From UBA11346 sp038060575 (GTDB lineage: Bacteria; Planctomycetota; UBA11346), in assembly GCA_964652775.1 (NCBI GenBank), contig CAZZAM010000013.1, positions 1 through 64,000 of the forward strand: a DNA stretch of 64,000 nucleotides. Direction: 5' to 3'. Position 1 is the stretch's first letter, and every line of letters starts with the position of its first letter. The notes under the pieces are model-generated. The model was not told where the DNA came from and ran no database searches. It saw nothing but the letters and a program-made list of their open reading frames with translations. Shown here in pieces: positions 1 through 8,093 of this stretch. The translations under genes were made by a program, and so were the position numbers.

Positions 1-145
1 CTGGAATGCTGGAATGCTGGAATGCTGGAATGCTGGAATGCTGGAATGCTGGAATCACTACGACCACCCACGTTGATCCAGTTGATTTTCGACCGGATGC
101 GTACTGCCACATGTCCTCTATTCCAGCATTCCAGCATTCCAGCAT
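1..145. repeat. 8-bp tandem array with inverted counterpart
   Basis: Positions 1-54 hold six full copies and one partial copy of CTGGAATG. Positions about 119-145 hold the reverse complement (CATTCCAG) repeated, with about 64 bp between the arms. The two arms could form a long hairpin just upstream of the sigma-54 activator gene. The array runs off the left edge of the window, so its full length is unknown. Confidence 0.85.
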
Positions 146-200
146 TTGGCATTCCATCGATCCCCTATTCTTTTTATCTCCCCCCCTATCCTCCCCACCC

Positions 201-1586
201 ATGGGCGTCATCCTGGCAATCGACGATGAGGCCGGCATCCGCGAGATGCTGAGCATCGTACTGACCCGTGATGGACATCGCGTGTTTGTCGCTGCAACCG
301 CTATGGAAGGTCTGGCGATCCTCTCCGCCGAGCCGATCGAGTTGGTACTTACCGATCTACGTATGGCTCCGGTCGATGGGCTCCAAGTCATCGAACAATC
401 CCGCAAGATTCGCAGCGATGCCTTTGTCGTCGTGATGACGGCATTTGCCGAATGGGACACTGCCGTCCGCGCCATGCGCGCAGGGGCCTTCACCTTTGTT
501 CGCAAACCGTTCGACAACACCCATCTACGCACGGTGATTGCGCGCGCGCTATCGGCCCGCGACCACCATCTCGCTGCGCGCGGCGCTGGCTCGCACGAAG
601 CCGCTGTTCACTTGGTGGGATCAAGCAGATCCATTCACGACGTACAGCATCTGGTCGATCAAGTCGCGGGAACTGACTCGACCGTGCTGGTGACCGGCGA
701 AAGCGGCACCGGCAAAGAGCTGGTCGCACGCGCCATCCATTATGCCAGCCTGCGCTCGGATGGACCACTCATGCGGGTGAACTCCGGCGCGCTGACGCCG
801 TCGCTCCTTGAATCCGAGCTTTTCGGCCACGTTAAAGGCGCGTTCACCGGCGCGGTCGAGGATCGACCGGGTCTGTTCGCCCTCGCTGATCGGGGAACTC
901 TATTCCTGGATGAAGTCGGCGATTTGACGCCAGAAACGCAGGTCAAATTACTGCGCGTCCTGGAAGAGGGCGAATACATGCCGTTGGGCAGCCGCGAAGT
1001 CCGCACCTGCGATGTTCGGGTTGTCGCTGCGACCAACCGCGACCTCGCTGCCATGATGGCGGCCGGGACATTCCGTGAGGATCTGTTCTATCGCCTCGCT
1101 GTCATCGCCATCCATCTGCCGCCATTACGCGAACGTCGTGAGGACATTCCCTTGTTGGCTGGCCACTTACTCGCCCGTCATGCAGTGAAGTTACGGCGCG
1201 GGGTTGGTGGGTTCACTCCCCGTGCCCTTGAGGCGCTGACTCGACACCCCTGGCCAGGCAACGTACGCGAACTGGATAATCTCATTCAGCGTGGCGTCGC
1301 CCTGACCCCCAGCGGCGACATCGACTGGCCCGCATTGTTCAGCGACACCAGACCCACCACAGGAACGCCGCTCGCCAACCGCGTGTTAAGTGACCACGAC
1401 GATCCCGCCAAACGCCTAGCGAACAAACAGATCATTGATTTTGAGCGCGAGATCACCGCGCTTGAACGACGTTTGATTGAGGCAGCACTCCAGGCAACCG
1501 GTGACAACTTGACCGAAGCCGCGCTATTGCTGGGCATCAGCTTTCGCCAAATCCGCTACAAAGTACGGCAGCTCGGTCTGCGCTAA
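201..1586 (+). CDS. Sigma-54-dependent response regulator (NtrC/PilR type)
   Basis: A 461-residue activator of RpoN-dependent promoters. An N-terminal receiver domain (about 1-115) has an acidic pair at D8-D9, phospho-acceptor D52 and K102. The AAA+ domain has Walker A GESGTGKE (about 166-173), the sigma-54 contact loop GAFTGA (about 213-218) and Walker B LFLDE near 235. A Fis-type helix-turn-helix ends the protein; its ISFRQIRYKVRQLGL motif resembles PilR. I chose the ATG at 201 because the protein then opens directly into the receiver fold; the frame is open further upstream but only through the 8-bp repeat array. No cognate histidine kinase lies to the right, so the partner is either off the left edge or elsewhere. 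The target genes are unknown. Confidence 0.93.
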   Translation: MGVILAIDDEAGIREMLSIVLTRDGHRVFVAATAMEGLAILSAEPIELVLTDLRMAPVDGLQVIEQSRKIRSDAFVVVMTAFAEWDTAVRAMRAGAFTFVRKPFDNTHLRTVIARALSARDHHLAARGAGSHEAAVHLVGSSRSIHDVQHLVDQVAGTDSTVLVTGESGTGKELVARAIHYASLRSDGPLMRVNSGALTPSLLESELFGHVKGAFTGAVEDRPGLFALADRGTLFLDEVGDLTPETQVKLLRVLEEGEYMPLGSREVRTCDVRVVAATNRDLAAMMAAGTFREDLFYRLAVIAIHLPPLRERREDIPLLAGHLLARHAVKLRRGVGGFTPRALEALTRHPWPGNVRELDNLIQRGVALTPSGDIDWPALFSDTRPTTGTPLANRVLSDHDDPAKRLANKQIIDFEREITALERRLIEAALQATGDNLTEAALLLGISFRQIRYKVRQLGLR

Positions 1587-1591
1587 CCGAC

Positions 1592-2107
1592 TCAGCGATT
1601 CCACGGCATCTTGGCGAGCAGCAATCCCATCATGCAGGTGTCGGTGATCCCGGCGAACATCAGTCCAGCACCGACGAATCCCGAAAGTCCAAACCAGTAG
1701 GGATGCACCGTGTAGCCGAGTGCAACTCCCAGCAACACCAACCCACCAGCCACGATGCGAACCTGGCGTTCGAGCGACATAGTCGCCTGACCACGTACGA
1801 CCGGCAACCCAGCAGCAATCCACGCCTCGGTGCCGCCCTCCACGACGACACATGGACAACCAGCGTCCGCGAGACGCTGGGCCGCTTGCTGAGCCCGACC
1901 ACCGGATTTGCACAGCAGATGGACGGTTAACCCCGGCGGAATGCTGGCCTGGACGCGTGCCGGATCGAACTGATCGAGCGGAACTAACTGCGCTCCTTCG
2001 GCGTGAACAGTGCGATATTCAGCTGGCGAACGCACATCGATCAGATGCGCAGTTCCGCCCAATCGTCGCTGTTGCACTTCGTGAGGAGAACATGGTGAAG
2101 TAGCCAT
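1592..2107 (-). CDS. Rhodanese domain protein with membrane tail (YgaP-like)
   Basis: A 171-residue protein. The N-terminal rhodanese domain has the active-site loop CKSGGRA, with the sulfur-accepting cysteine near residue 66. Two hydrophobic segments follow in the last 60 residues and fit the DUF2892 membrane domain. YgaP-type proteins with this order are inner-membrane sulfurtransferases. The gene converges on the sigma-54 regulator, with 5 bp between the stop codons. The physiological sulfur donor and acceptor cannot be told from sequence. Confidence 0.88.
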   Translation of the reverse strand: MATSPCSPHEVQQRRLGGTAHLIDVRSPAEYRTVHAEGAQLVPLDQFDPARVQASIPPGLTVHLLCKSGGRAQQAAQRLADAGCPCVVVEGGTEAWIAAGLPVVRGQATMSLERQVRIVAGGLVLLGVALGYTVHPYWFGLSGFVGAGLMFAGITDTCMMGLLLAKMPWNR

Positions 2108-2118
2108 ACATATTCCGG

Positions 2119-2643
2119 TCAGATGACGGCGGTGACGACTTGTGTGGATATCACGTCCAACTGCACCGTTTGCATCTGCCCACGCTGGACCCAGGCCATC
2201 TGTTCCGGTGCGGCAAGATCGTCAGCGACCCTTGCACGATAGACAAGCACAAACGTCCGCCGAAGAACGGTGTCGTGATCATCGTTCAGATAACCGGCGA
2301 TCTCAATCGTACGCACACTGCCTCCACAGATCGCTTCTGCATGCCGCTTGGCCATCTGCTTCAGTCCCGCTAATCCGCTGACATCCGGCCCGACGTCAGC
2401 TAGATGAGCCAGAGTCGTACCCTGGCTGACCAAGGCCTCGACGCTGTCGTGGTTTCGCCTCATGATGACCACCGCCACCCGGACTTCTTTGCAATCAACA
2501 TCTGCTGCGATAGCCGCTCGTGTGGCACACCACGATTCTTCGCCGACGACAGTCAACACTGCCAGATCCAGCTTGGTGATGAACCCGCGCACGTTGTAGA
2601 GCGGCCGCCGCGGCATAGCCCAAACCAATAGCTCTTCGTTCAT
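2119..2643 (-). CDS. Conserved hypothetical protein, COG4112-like
   Basis: A 174-residue soluble protein that I do not recognise firmly. Its N-terminal EELLVWAMPR and the later segment GYLNDDHDTVLRRTFVLVY resemble, from memory, proteins annotated as MutT/Nudix-type predicted phosphoesterases (COG4112). No clear Nudix box (GX5EX7REUXEEXGU) is visible, so enzymatic activity is doubtful. It lies 11 bp upstream of, and in the same direction as, the rhodanese gene, so the two probably share a transcript. Confidence 0.6.
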   Translation of the reverse strand: MNEELLVWAMPRRPLYNVRGFITKLDLAVLTVVGEESWCATRAAIAADVDCKEVRVAVVIMRRNHDSVEALVSQGTTLAHLADVGPDVSGLAGLKQMAKRHAEAICGGSVRTIEIAGYLNDDHDTVLRRTFVLVYRARVADDLAAPEQMAWVQRGQMQTVQLDVISTQVVTAVI

Positions 2644-2751
2644 GGCCGTTTCTTAGCGGATTTCTCCCCCGGCACCAGTCTCACCAAACGTTGCAGCCAG
2701 GTTCCCCCTTCATTCAGTACCCCGCCCGTCCGTGTCCTTGACCAATGGGCC

Positions 2752-4917
2752 ATGGGGGCCGACGCTGCGCCCATGGATCAGGCTGGAGACATCTGCGCCA
2801 GTTGCGGCGCCACAGTCGGCACCGAGGAAATCGCCCAGGGTCTGGCGGTCAAATCTACAGGCAAATTGATGTGCCCGTTGTGCGTCGACCATCTGCCCGG
2901 CGATGCCAAGATCCACATCAACCAGATGCGTGCCCTGCGCGGCATGGCGGTCACTACTTACCGCGTGTTCAGTCCACGTCATCCCGGGTTGCCGCTCTTT
3001 AGTTTCACCACGACTAGCATACTGGTCGGTCATCGTCGGCAGATCGCCTTGGGCAATACGTTTCACGCCCCACCACTGCCACCAGCTGGCAGCCGTCCGC
3101 GACTACCGACTGCTGAGGAGGCAAGCAAAGGCAGCCGCGTTGGATGGCTCGCTGTTGCCCTGGTCACGGTGCTGATTGTTGGCGGGCTTGTCTGGCTCAT
3201 GGTGCCAGGAGCTAAATCTGGCCCTCCACGAGAAGACATTGCTCCTCGCCAGCCAATCCCCAACCAGACGCCCGCTCTCACTCCGGCAACCAGAGATGAT
3301 GTTCAGCGCGCTGCACGGGTGCTGGCGCAGCGGCTCCTGGAACTTGAGGCACGCCTGCGTGATCACCCGGAACTAGCTACCGAGGTCGTACATGCTGCCG
3401 AACTTCTTGCGGACGAGATTCCTGCTCGCGATAAAATCCTCACCAACCGCGTAGCGGAGATCCGTTTGGCGGCGATCGCACGCGCAGCAGCGCTCGCTAA
3501 GACGGATCCACCAACTCCCGCCGATCCTCCGCCCGTGACTCCGATACAACTCGAGCCACCGATTCAAGACCCGGGCGTACAGCCGATCGCACCCATTGTT
3601 CCACCTGCGCTACAACCTGCGCCATTGCAGGATCCTCCTGCCCAAGCCCCAACGACGACTCCGACCATTGAAAAACCAACAATCGAGCCCATCAAACCAC
3701 CGGTAGTCAGCACACCCCCCGCCCCGGTTGTCCGCAAACCATTGGTCGATCGCGGCCCAGAACGCTGGGATGTGCGCGTCACGTGGCCGTTGAACCATCG
3801 GCCTGTAATTGCTGCGAATAGACCCTTGTCTAGCATCAGCGAACGTCTGCCATGGCCGTGGCCGTCAGGTGTCAACATCTGGGCTGGCGCACCCGACGAT
3901 AAGGCCAAGGGCAAGGGCGTCGCCATCGAGTTGGATGGCTGCACGGTTACTGCCCAGGGTGGAGTTACCGTCGTCATGCATCCGTTCCGTCCGCTCAGAA
4001 AACTTGCTGCTATCTGGAGCGACGGTTCCACTGCGACCGTTCGTAACCAATTCGTCCTGTCAGAGCAACGCTGGCAAACCGTCTGCATCCCAGCCACCGG
4101 AACCGAGGCATTGGACGCTCAACGACTCCGACTGCGCCTTGAAGACGTTGGCGACTTGCCCCCCGAACGTCCGTTCCTGATTGCCGGCGCGACCATTCGC
4201 GCAGTGCATCTCCCCGAAGAGTCTGACTGCCAACTCCAACTACCACTCATCGATCCGCTTACCTGCACCACCCCCGACGGAAAAGCCTTTCGTGATGTGG
4301 ATTTTTCTCATCGCGTTCAACGCTATCTGATGACGGGTTTCACTCTTGCAGAAACGAAAGTACTCATCCATGGAGTGGATGATGACCCCGATGCCGTGCG
4401 CTATTTCACCCGAGAACTGGCAACCGTCTTTAGCGAGTTACGTGGAAAACCAACCACGCCACGATTGGGAAACCCTGACAATTTACCGTTTAAAGCCACT
4501 GAATTTACCGACAGCGACGGTATTTGGCCGGTCAAGCCTATGGGCGATCTCAACACGTATCGAGCCGTCGTCCTCGGCTGGCGCGATCAGGGCTGGGGCG
4601 AGGACTCGCTCTTCGCTGGCAAGATCGATGCGGTTCTCAACAAGATGCTGACCGCACAGCCCAAAATAAAGCGCCCCGTCCTGCTACCAATCATCGCCAT
4701 TGGTGAAATCAATCGCGCTTCAGCCGCCGAACAGGCAAGCATCAACCGCCGATGGTCGGTGATCGCGCACACCTTGCCATTGAAAGGCATCCCCGTGATC
4801 GACCTGCGCTCGGCCCAATGCGAACCCAGCCCCGACTTGATTCGTGCCGCATCCGCGCGTCTGACCGGTGATGCTCTGCGCCAACTCGACTGGCTGCTGA
4901 GGACCTATCGTAAATGA
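2752..4917 (+). CDS. Zinc-ribbon, single-pass membrane protein of unknown function
   Basis: A 721-residue protein. The N-terminus carries two CxxC knuckles (CASC near residue 15 and CPLC near residue 40), forming a probable zinc ribbon. One transmembrane helix follows at about residues 129-150 (GWLAVALVTVLIVGGLVWLM). A proline-rich linker (about 155-330) leads to a globular C-terminal region with no motif I recognise. Its stop codon overlaps the hemC start (ATGA at 4914-4917), so the two are translationally coupled. The start may instead be the in-frame ATG 7 codons further on. The topology suggests a cytoplasmic metal-binding head and a large extracytoplasmic domain. A link to haem synthesis is only inferred from gene order. 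Confidence 0.8.
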   Translation: MGADAAPMDQAGDICASCGATVGTEEIAQGLAVKSTGKLMCPLCVDHLPGDAKIHINQMRALRGMAVTTYRVFSPRHPGLPLFSFTTTSILVGHRRQIALGNTFHAPPLPPAGSRPRLPTAEEASKGSRVGWLAVALVTVLIVGGLVWLMVPGAKSGPPREDIAPRQPIPNQTPALTPATRDDVQRAARVLAQRLLELEARLRDHPELATEVVHAAELLADEIPARDKILTNRVAEIRLAAIARAAALAKTDPPTPADPPPVTPIQLEPPIQDPGVQPIAPIVPPALQPAPLQDPPAQAPTTTPTIEKPTIEPIKPPVVSTPPAPVVRKPLVDRGPERWDVRVTWPLNHRPVIAANRPLSSISERLPWPWPSGVNIWAGAPDDKAKGKGVAIELDGCTVTAQGGVTVVMHPFRPLRKLAAIWSDGSTATVRNQFVLSEQRWQTVCIPATGTEALDAQRLRLRLEDVGDLPPERPFLIAGATIRAVHLPEESDCQLQLPLIDPLTCTTPDGKAFRDVDFSHRVQRYLMTGFTLAETKVLIHGVDDDPDAVRYFTRELATVFSELRGKPTTPRLGNPDNLPFKATEFTDSDGIWPVKPMGDLNTYRAVVLGWRDQGWGEDSLFAGKIDAVLNKMLTAQPKIKRPVLLPIIAIGEINRASAAEQASINRRWSVIAHTLPLKGIPVIDLRSAQCEPSPDLIRAASARLTGDALRQLDWLLRTYRK

Positions 4918-5792
4918 CCACCCTGCTGAGACTCGCTACCCGGAGAAGTCCATTGGCGCTGTGGCAGGCGCGCCACGCAGCCAAGGTCCTGCGTCAACGC
5001 CACCCCGGTTTGCGTATCGTCCTTGTCCCCGTCCTAAGCGGCGGTGATATCGACACGTTCACTCCCCTGCATGCACTGGGCAGCGTCGGGGTGTTCTGCA
5101 AAGAGGTGCATGCGTTGGTCTTGTCAGGTCAGGCCGATGTCGGCGTGCATAGCCTCAAGGATCTGCCCACGAGTCCACCTGATGGCATGACGCTGACCGC
5201 GCTACTACCTCGGGTTGATCCGCGAGATACCCTTATTGGCACCCGTTCGTTGGAGTCCTTACCGCACGGCGCACTCATCGGTACTTCATCAACCAGACGC
5301 CGAGCACAATTGGCGTCATTGCGACCCGATCTACGTTTCACCGATTTGCGCGGCAATGTGCAGACGCGTTTGGCCAAGATTGCGCGCGGCGATGCCGCGG
5401 CGACCTGCATGGCCGTCGCCGGCCTGCGTCGTCTCGGCCTGAGCACGCCACACGCATCTGCTACGTTAAATCCGTGGACTACTTGCACTCCAGCACCTGG
5501 GCAGGGTGCGGTGGCGCTCGACTGCCGCAGTGCCGACTCCCGAACGCGACGACTGCTCGCCTGCGTATCGCACCACGAAACCGCGACAGCCATCGGAATT
5601 GAACGCACCGTTCTTGCCGGGCTTGCCGGTGGCTGCTCCCTGCCGCTCGGCTGTCTCGTTCAGCGCATCAACGGATCTTGGCATGGCGTGGCTCGTCTCG
5701 GTATGCCGAATGGGGAGTTGCGTTCGCTTCGGGTGACTGGTCCTGCCTATGCTCTGGCACAACGCATCCTGGATGTTCTCGCCAAGCCGTAA
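4914..5792 (+). CDS. hemC: Hydroxymethylbilane synthase (porphobilinogen deaminase)
   Basis: A 292-residue enzyme that polymerises four porphobilinogens into hydroxymethylbilane in tetrapyrrole synthesis. Family motifs are intact: LATRRSPLALWQA at the N-terminus, VGVHSLKDLPT, the GTSSTRRRAQL and DLRGNVQTRL substrate-binding segments, and APGQGAVALD. GGCSLPLG carries the cysteine that attaches the dipyrromethane cofactor. It is slightly shorter than the usual ~310 residues. It overlaps the preceding gene by 4 bp and the chrA start by 1 bp (TAATG), giving a tightly packed operon. No other hem gene is present nearby. Confidence 0.95.
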   Translation: MTTLLRLATRRSPLALWQARHAAKVLRQRHPGLRIVLVPVLSGGDIDTFTPLHALGSVGVFCKEVHALVLSGQADVGVHSLKDLPTSPPDGMTLTALLPRVDPRDTLIGTRSLESLPHGALIGTSSTRRRAQLASLRPDLRFTDLRGNVQTRLAKIARGDAAATCMAVAGLRRLGLSTPHASATLNPWTTCTPAPGQGAVALDCRSADSRTRRLLACVSHHETATAIGIERTVLAGLAGGCSLPLGCLVQRINGSWHGVARLGMPNGELRSLRVTGPAYALAQRILDVLAKP

Positions 5793-6970
5793 TGTCCGCA
5801 TTACGATTGCTTCTCGTCTTTGCCTGGTTGGGCTGCCGTGGTTTCGGTGGACCGATTGCGCACATCAGCATGTTTCGTACGGAGTTTGTTCAACGACGCG
5901 CGTGGCTCAGTGAGCGTGACTTCGCTGATCTACTGGCCTTATGTCAATTTCTTCCCGGCCCGACCAGCTCGCAGATGACCATGCTGCTTGGCTGGCGCCA
6001 AGGTGGTCTGATTGGCTTGGGGTTGAGCTGGCTCGGATTTCTGCTGCCCTCGGCGGTGTTGATGATTGCCGCCGGTCTGCTGCTGACGTCAACTGGAGTG
6101 CAGAACGCCTCAGCGTGGATTGCTGGCATGAAAATCGCAGTGCTCGCCATCGTTGCCAACGCACTGGTCAGCATGGCGAAACAATGGTGTCCTGATCTGC
6201 GTCGCCGCGCCATCGCCATCGCTGCGGCACTTGCAGTAGTCGCAGCTCCAGCGGCGTGGTGGCAATTACCGATCCTCGCGACGTGCGGGCTAGCTGGCTA
6301 TTTCATCCGCAGCCCGGTCGAGGCCACGTCGACAACTCCAAGTCGACTACCGAGTTCGACCTTAGCTGTATGCTGTGTCGGTGTACTGGTAGCGGGACTC
6401 GTGTGCTTACCCATGATCGCCGCCTGGGATCCAGCCAGTGGGTGGCAGACCGTGAGTGATTTTTTCCGTGATGGCAGCCTCGTCTTTGGTGGCGGACATG
6501 TGGTACTACCACTGCTGCAGGCCGATCTCGTGGCCAACGGTCGCATGCCGGTGGACTCCTTTCTCGCTGGTTACGGACTCGCTCAGGTTGTCCCTGGACC
6601 GATGTTCAGTGTGGCCGGCTATCTTGGCGCAGTGTTGCACGGTCCGGGCATCGGCTCCGCTGTGCTTGGTGGCGTAGCGGCACTGCTTGCCATTTTCCTA
6701 CCCGGAGCGCTGTGCGTCATCGCCGCCTTACCGGTCTATACCCGCCTGAGTAAACACCCAGCGACCAGTCACATCATCGCTGGTCTGTGTGCCGGTGTCG
6801 TCGGCCTGCTGCTCGCTGCGTGCTATACACCAGTTGGAACCAGCAGCGTACATTCCATCCGCGATGGTGTGCTTGCCTGCGGCGCTTTTGCAGCACTGGG
6901 ATTTCTACGTGTACCAGTCTGGCTCATCGTTGTCGGTTGCGCTGCGCTTACTGGGTTTTGGCTAAGCTGA
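5792..6970 (+). CDS. chrA: Chromate/anion transporter, CHR family
   Basis: A 392-residue polytopic membrane protein. Its two halves each carry a CHR-type signature: FGGPIAHISMFRTEFV and CQFLPGPTSSQ in the N-terminal half, GGGHVVLPLL and QVVPGPMFSVAGYLG in the C-terminal half. ChrA proteins export chromate, or act as sulfate/anion transporters. The start was set at the ATG overlapping the hemC stop because the protein then begins at the conserved N-terminus; an upstream extension would run inside hemC. A role in chromate resistance is not shown by context. Confidence 0.9.
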   Translation: MSALRLLLVFAWLGCRGFGGPIAHISMFRTEFVQRRAWLSERDFADLLALCQFLPGPTSSQMTMLLGWRQGGLIGLGLSWLGFLLPSAVLMIAAGLLLTSTGVQNASAWIAGMKIAVLAIVANALVSMAKQWCPDLRRRAIAIAAALAVVAAPAAWWQLPILATCGLAGYFIRSPVEATSTTPSRLPSSTLAVCCVGVLVAGLVCLPMIAAWDPASGWQTVSDFFRDGSLVFGGGHVVLPLLQADLVANGRMPVDSFLAGYGLAQVVPGPMFSVAGYLGAVLHGPGIGSAVLGGVAALLAIFLPGALCVIAALPVYTRLSKHPATSHIIAGLCAGVVGLLLAACYTPVGTSSVHSIRDGVLACGAFAALGFLRVPVWLIVVGCAALTGFWLS

Positions 6971-7193
6971 ACCACGTCCGTGCGGCCGCGGGAATAATCC
7001 CGCGACGAATATCGGCCGCGGTTGATTCCCGATGTTTCACACCAACTCCGGGAATAGCATCCGCCATCCAGGTGGTGCATTGAACAGCAGGAATCGGCGG
7101 CGGTTCCGTTCGCTGTGGCAGTGGGCGTAGCGTGGCCAGTAGCCCCAGTCCGAGCAGTAGTCCGACCCCAATCCAACCAGCATGATCAGCCAT
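6948..7193 (-). CDS. Small membrane protein downstream of prmC
   Basis: An 81-residue reading frame starting with one hydrophobic segment (MADHAGWIGVGLLLGLGLLA), followed by a proline-rich then polar tail. I do not recognise a family. Its ATG at 7193 lies inside the end of prmC (8-bp overlap), which suggests translational coupling. Its 3' end overlaps the end of the convergent chrA gene by 23 bp. The overlaps at both ends mean it could be an accidental open frame, so confidence is limited. Confidence 0.4.
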   Translation of the reverse strand: MADHAGWIGVGLLLGLGLLATLRPLPQRTEPPPIPAVQCTTWMADAIPGVGVKHRESTAADIRRGIIPAAARTWFSLAKTQ

Positions 7194-8004
7194 GACGCAC
7201 GACCGTGAATCGTTCATGCCCTTGGCTATCCATGAACGATGTCGCTGACAATCCTGTTGCTTGTGCACTGCTTCGAATCGCCGCGCCCTGGCGAAAACCA
7301 TGTTCAAGCCACAAGGCTCCGGTCGCCGTCAGCAATCGCGGGGCATCCGCTAGCAATTCACGAATCAGACTCAAGCCATCACCACCAGGGAATAGGGCCT
7401 GGGTTGGCTCAAAGGCTAATTCGGGGTCACACAGTCCGCGTTCATCCTCGGCAATGTACGGGAGATTTGCCACTACAGCCGCGAATGGACCCACACAGTG
7501 CTGGGCAAGATGACCGTGGGTAAACCCGACCGCGATGCCCAATCGTTGCGCATTGGCACGAGCCACCTCCAGCGCCTCAGCCGAAGCATCAGTTGCATGC
7601 ACATCCCATTCCGGACGAGCGTGTTTCAGCGCAAGAGCGATCGCTCCGCTCCCCGTGCCAACGTCCAACACCCGCACCAACCCAGTTGGCAATTCACGCA
7701 GCACCAAATCGACCAGCTCTTCGGTTTCCGGCCGAGGGACAAGAACCGCCGGGGATACCGTCAGTACCAAACCACGAAAATCCTGGTTCCCCAATACATA
7801 CGCCAGCGGCTCGCGACGCCCACGCCGAGCAACCACAGCACGCAGGCGCTCCACCTCAGGTGGCTCTAACGGCATGTCGAATCGGGTGTACAATTCCAAG
7901 CGGCTGAGTTGTAAAGCATCGGCGAAGAGCCACTCCGTTTCCCGACGAGCGTTCCCGACGCCCTTGCCCTGAAGCCAGGTCGCCGAGCGCTGGAGGAGAT
8001 CCAT
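7186..8004 (-). CDS. prmC: Peptide chain release factor N5-glutamine methyltransferase
   Basis: A 272-residue SAM-dependent methyltransferase that modifies the GGQ glutamine of release factors RF1/RF2. The N-terminal helical domain is followed by a Rossmann core with VLDVGTGSGAIAL (SAM motif I). The catalytic motif reads NLPYI rather than the canonical NPPYI, a substitution at the second position. The start is placed at the ATG at 8004, which opens into the conserved helical domain; upstream sequence in the same frame is arginine-rich and unlike the family. No release-factor gene is adjacent in this window. Confidence 0.9.
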   Translation of the reverse strand: MDLLQRSATWLQGKGVGNARRETEWLFADALQLSRLELYTRFDMPLEPPEVERLRAVVARRGRREPLAYVLGNQDFRGLVLTVSPAVLVPRPETEELVDLVLRELPTGLVRVLDVGTGSGAIALALKHARPEWDVHATDASAEALEVARANAQRLGIAVGFTHGHLAQHCVGPFAAVVANLPYIAEDERGLCDPELAFEPTQALFPGGDGLSLIRELLADAPRLLTATGALWLEHGFRQGAAIRSSAQATGLSATSFMDSQGHERFTVVRHG

Positions 8005-8093
8005 GAGAGTGGGCGGCACACGACGGTTGTCTGCTCTGGCACGGCGACAGCAACTGCGCTGGATTCGCCCATAACACACGCCACAACTCCGGC

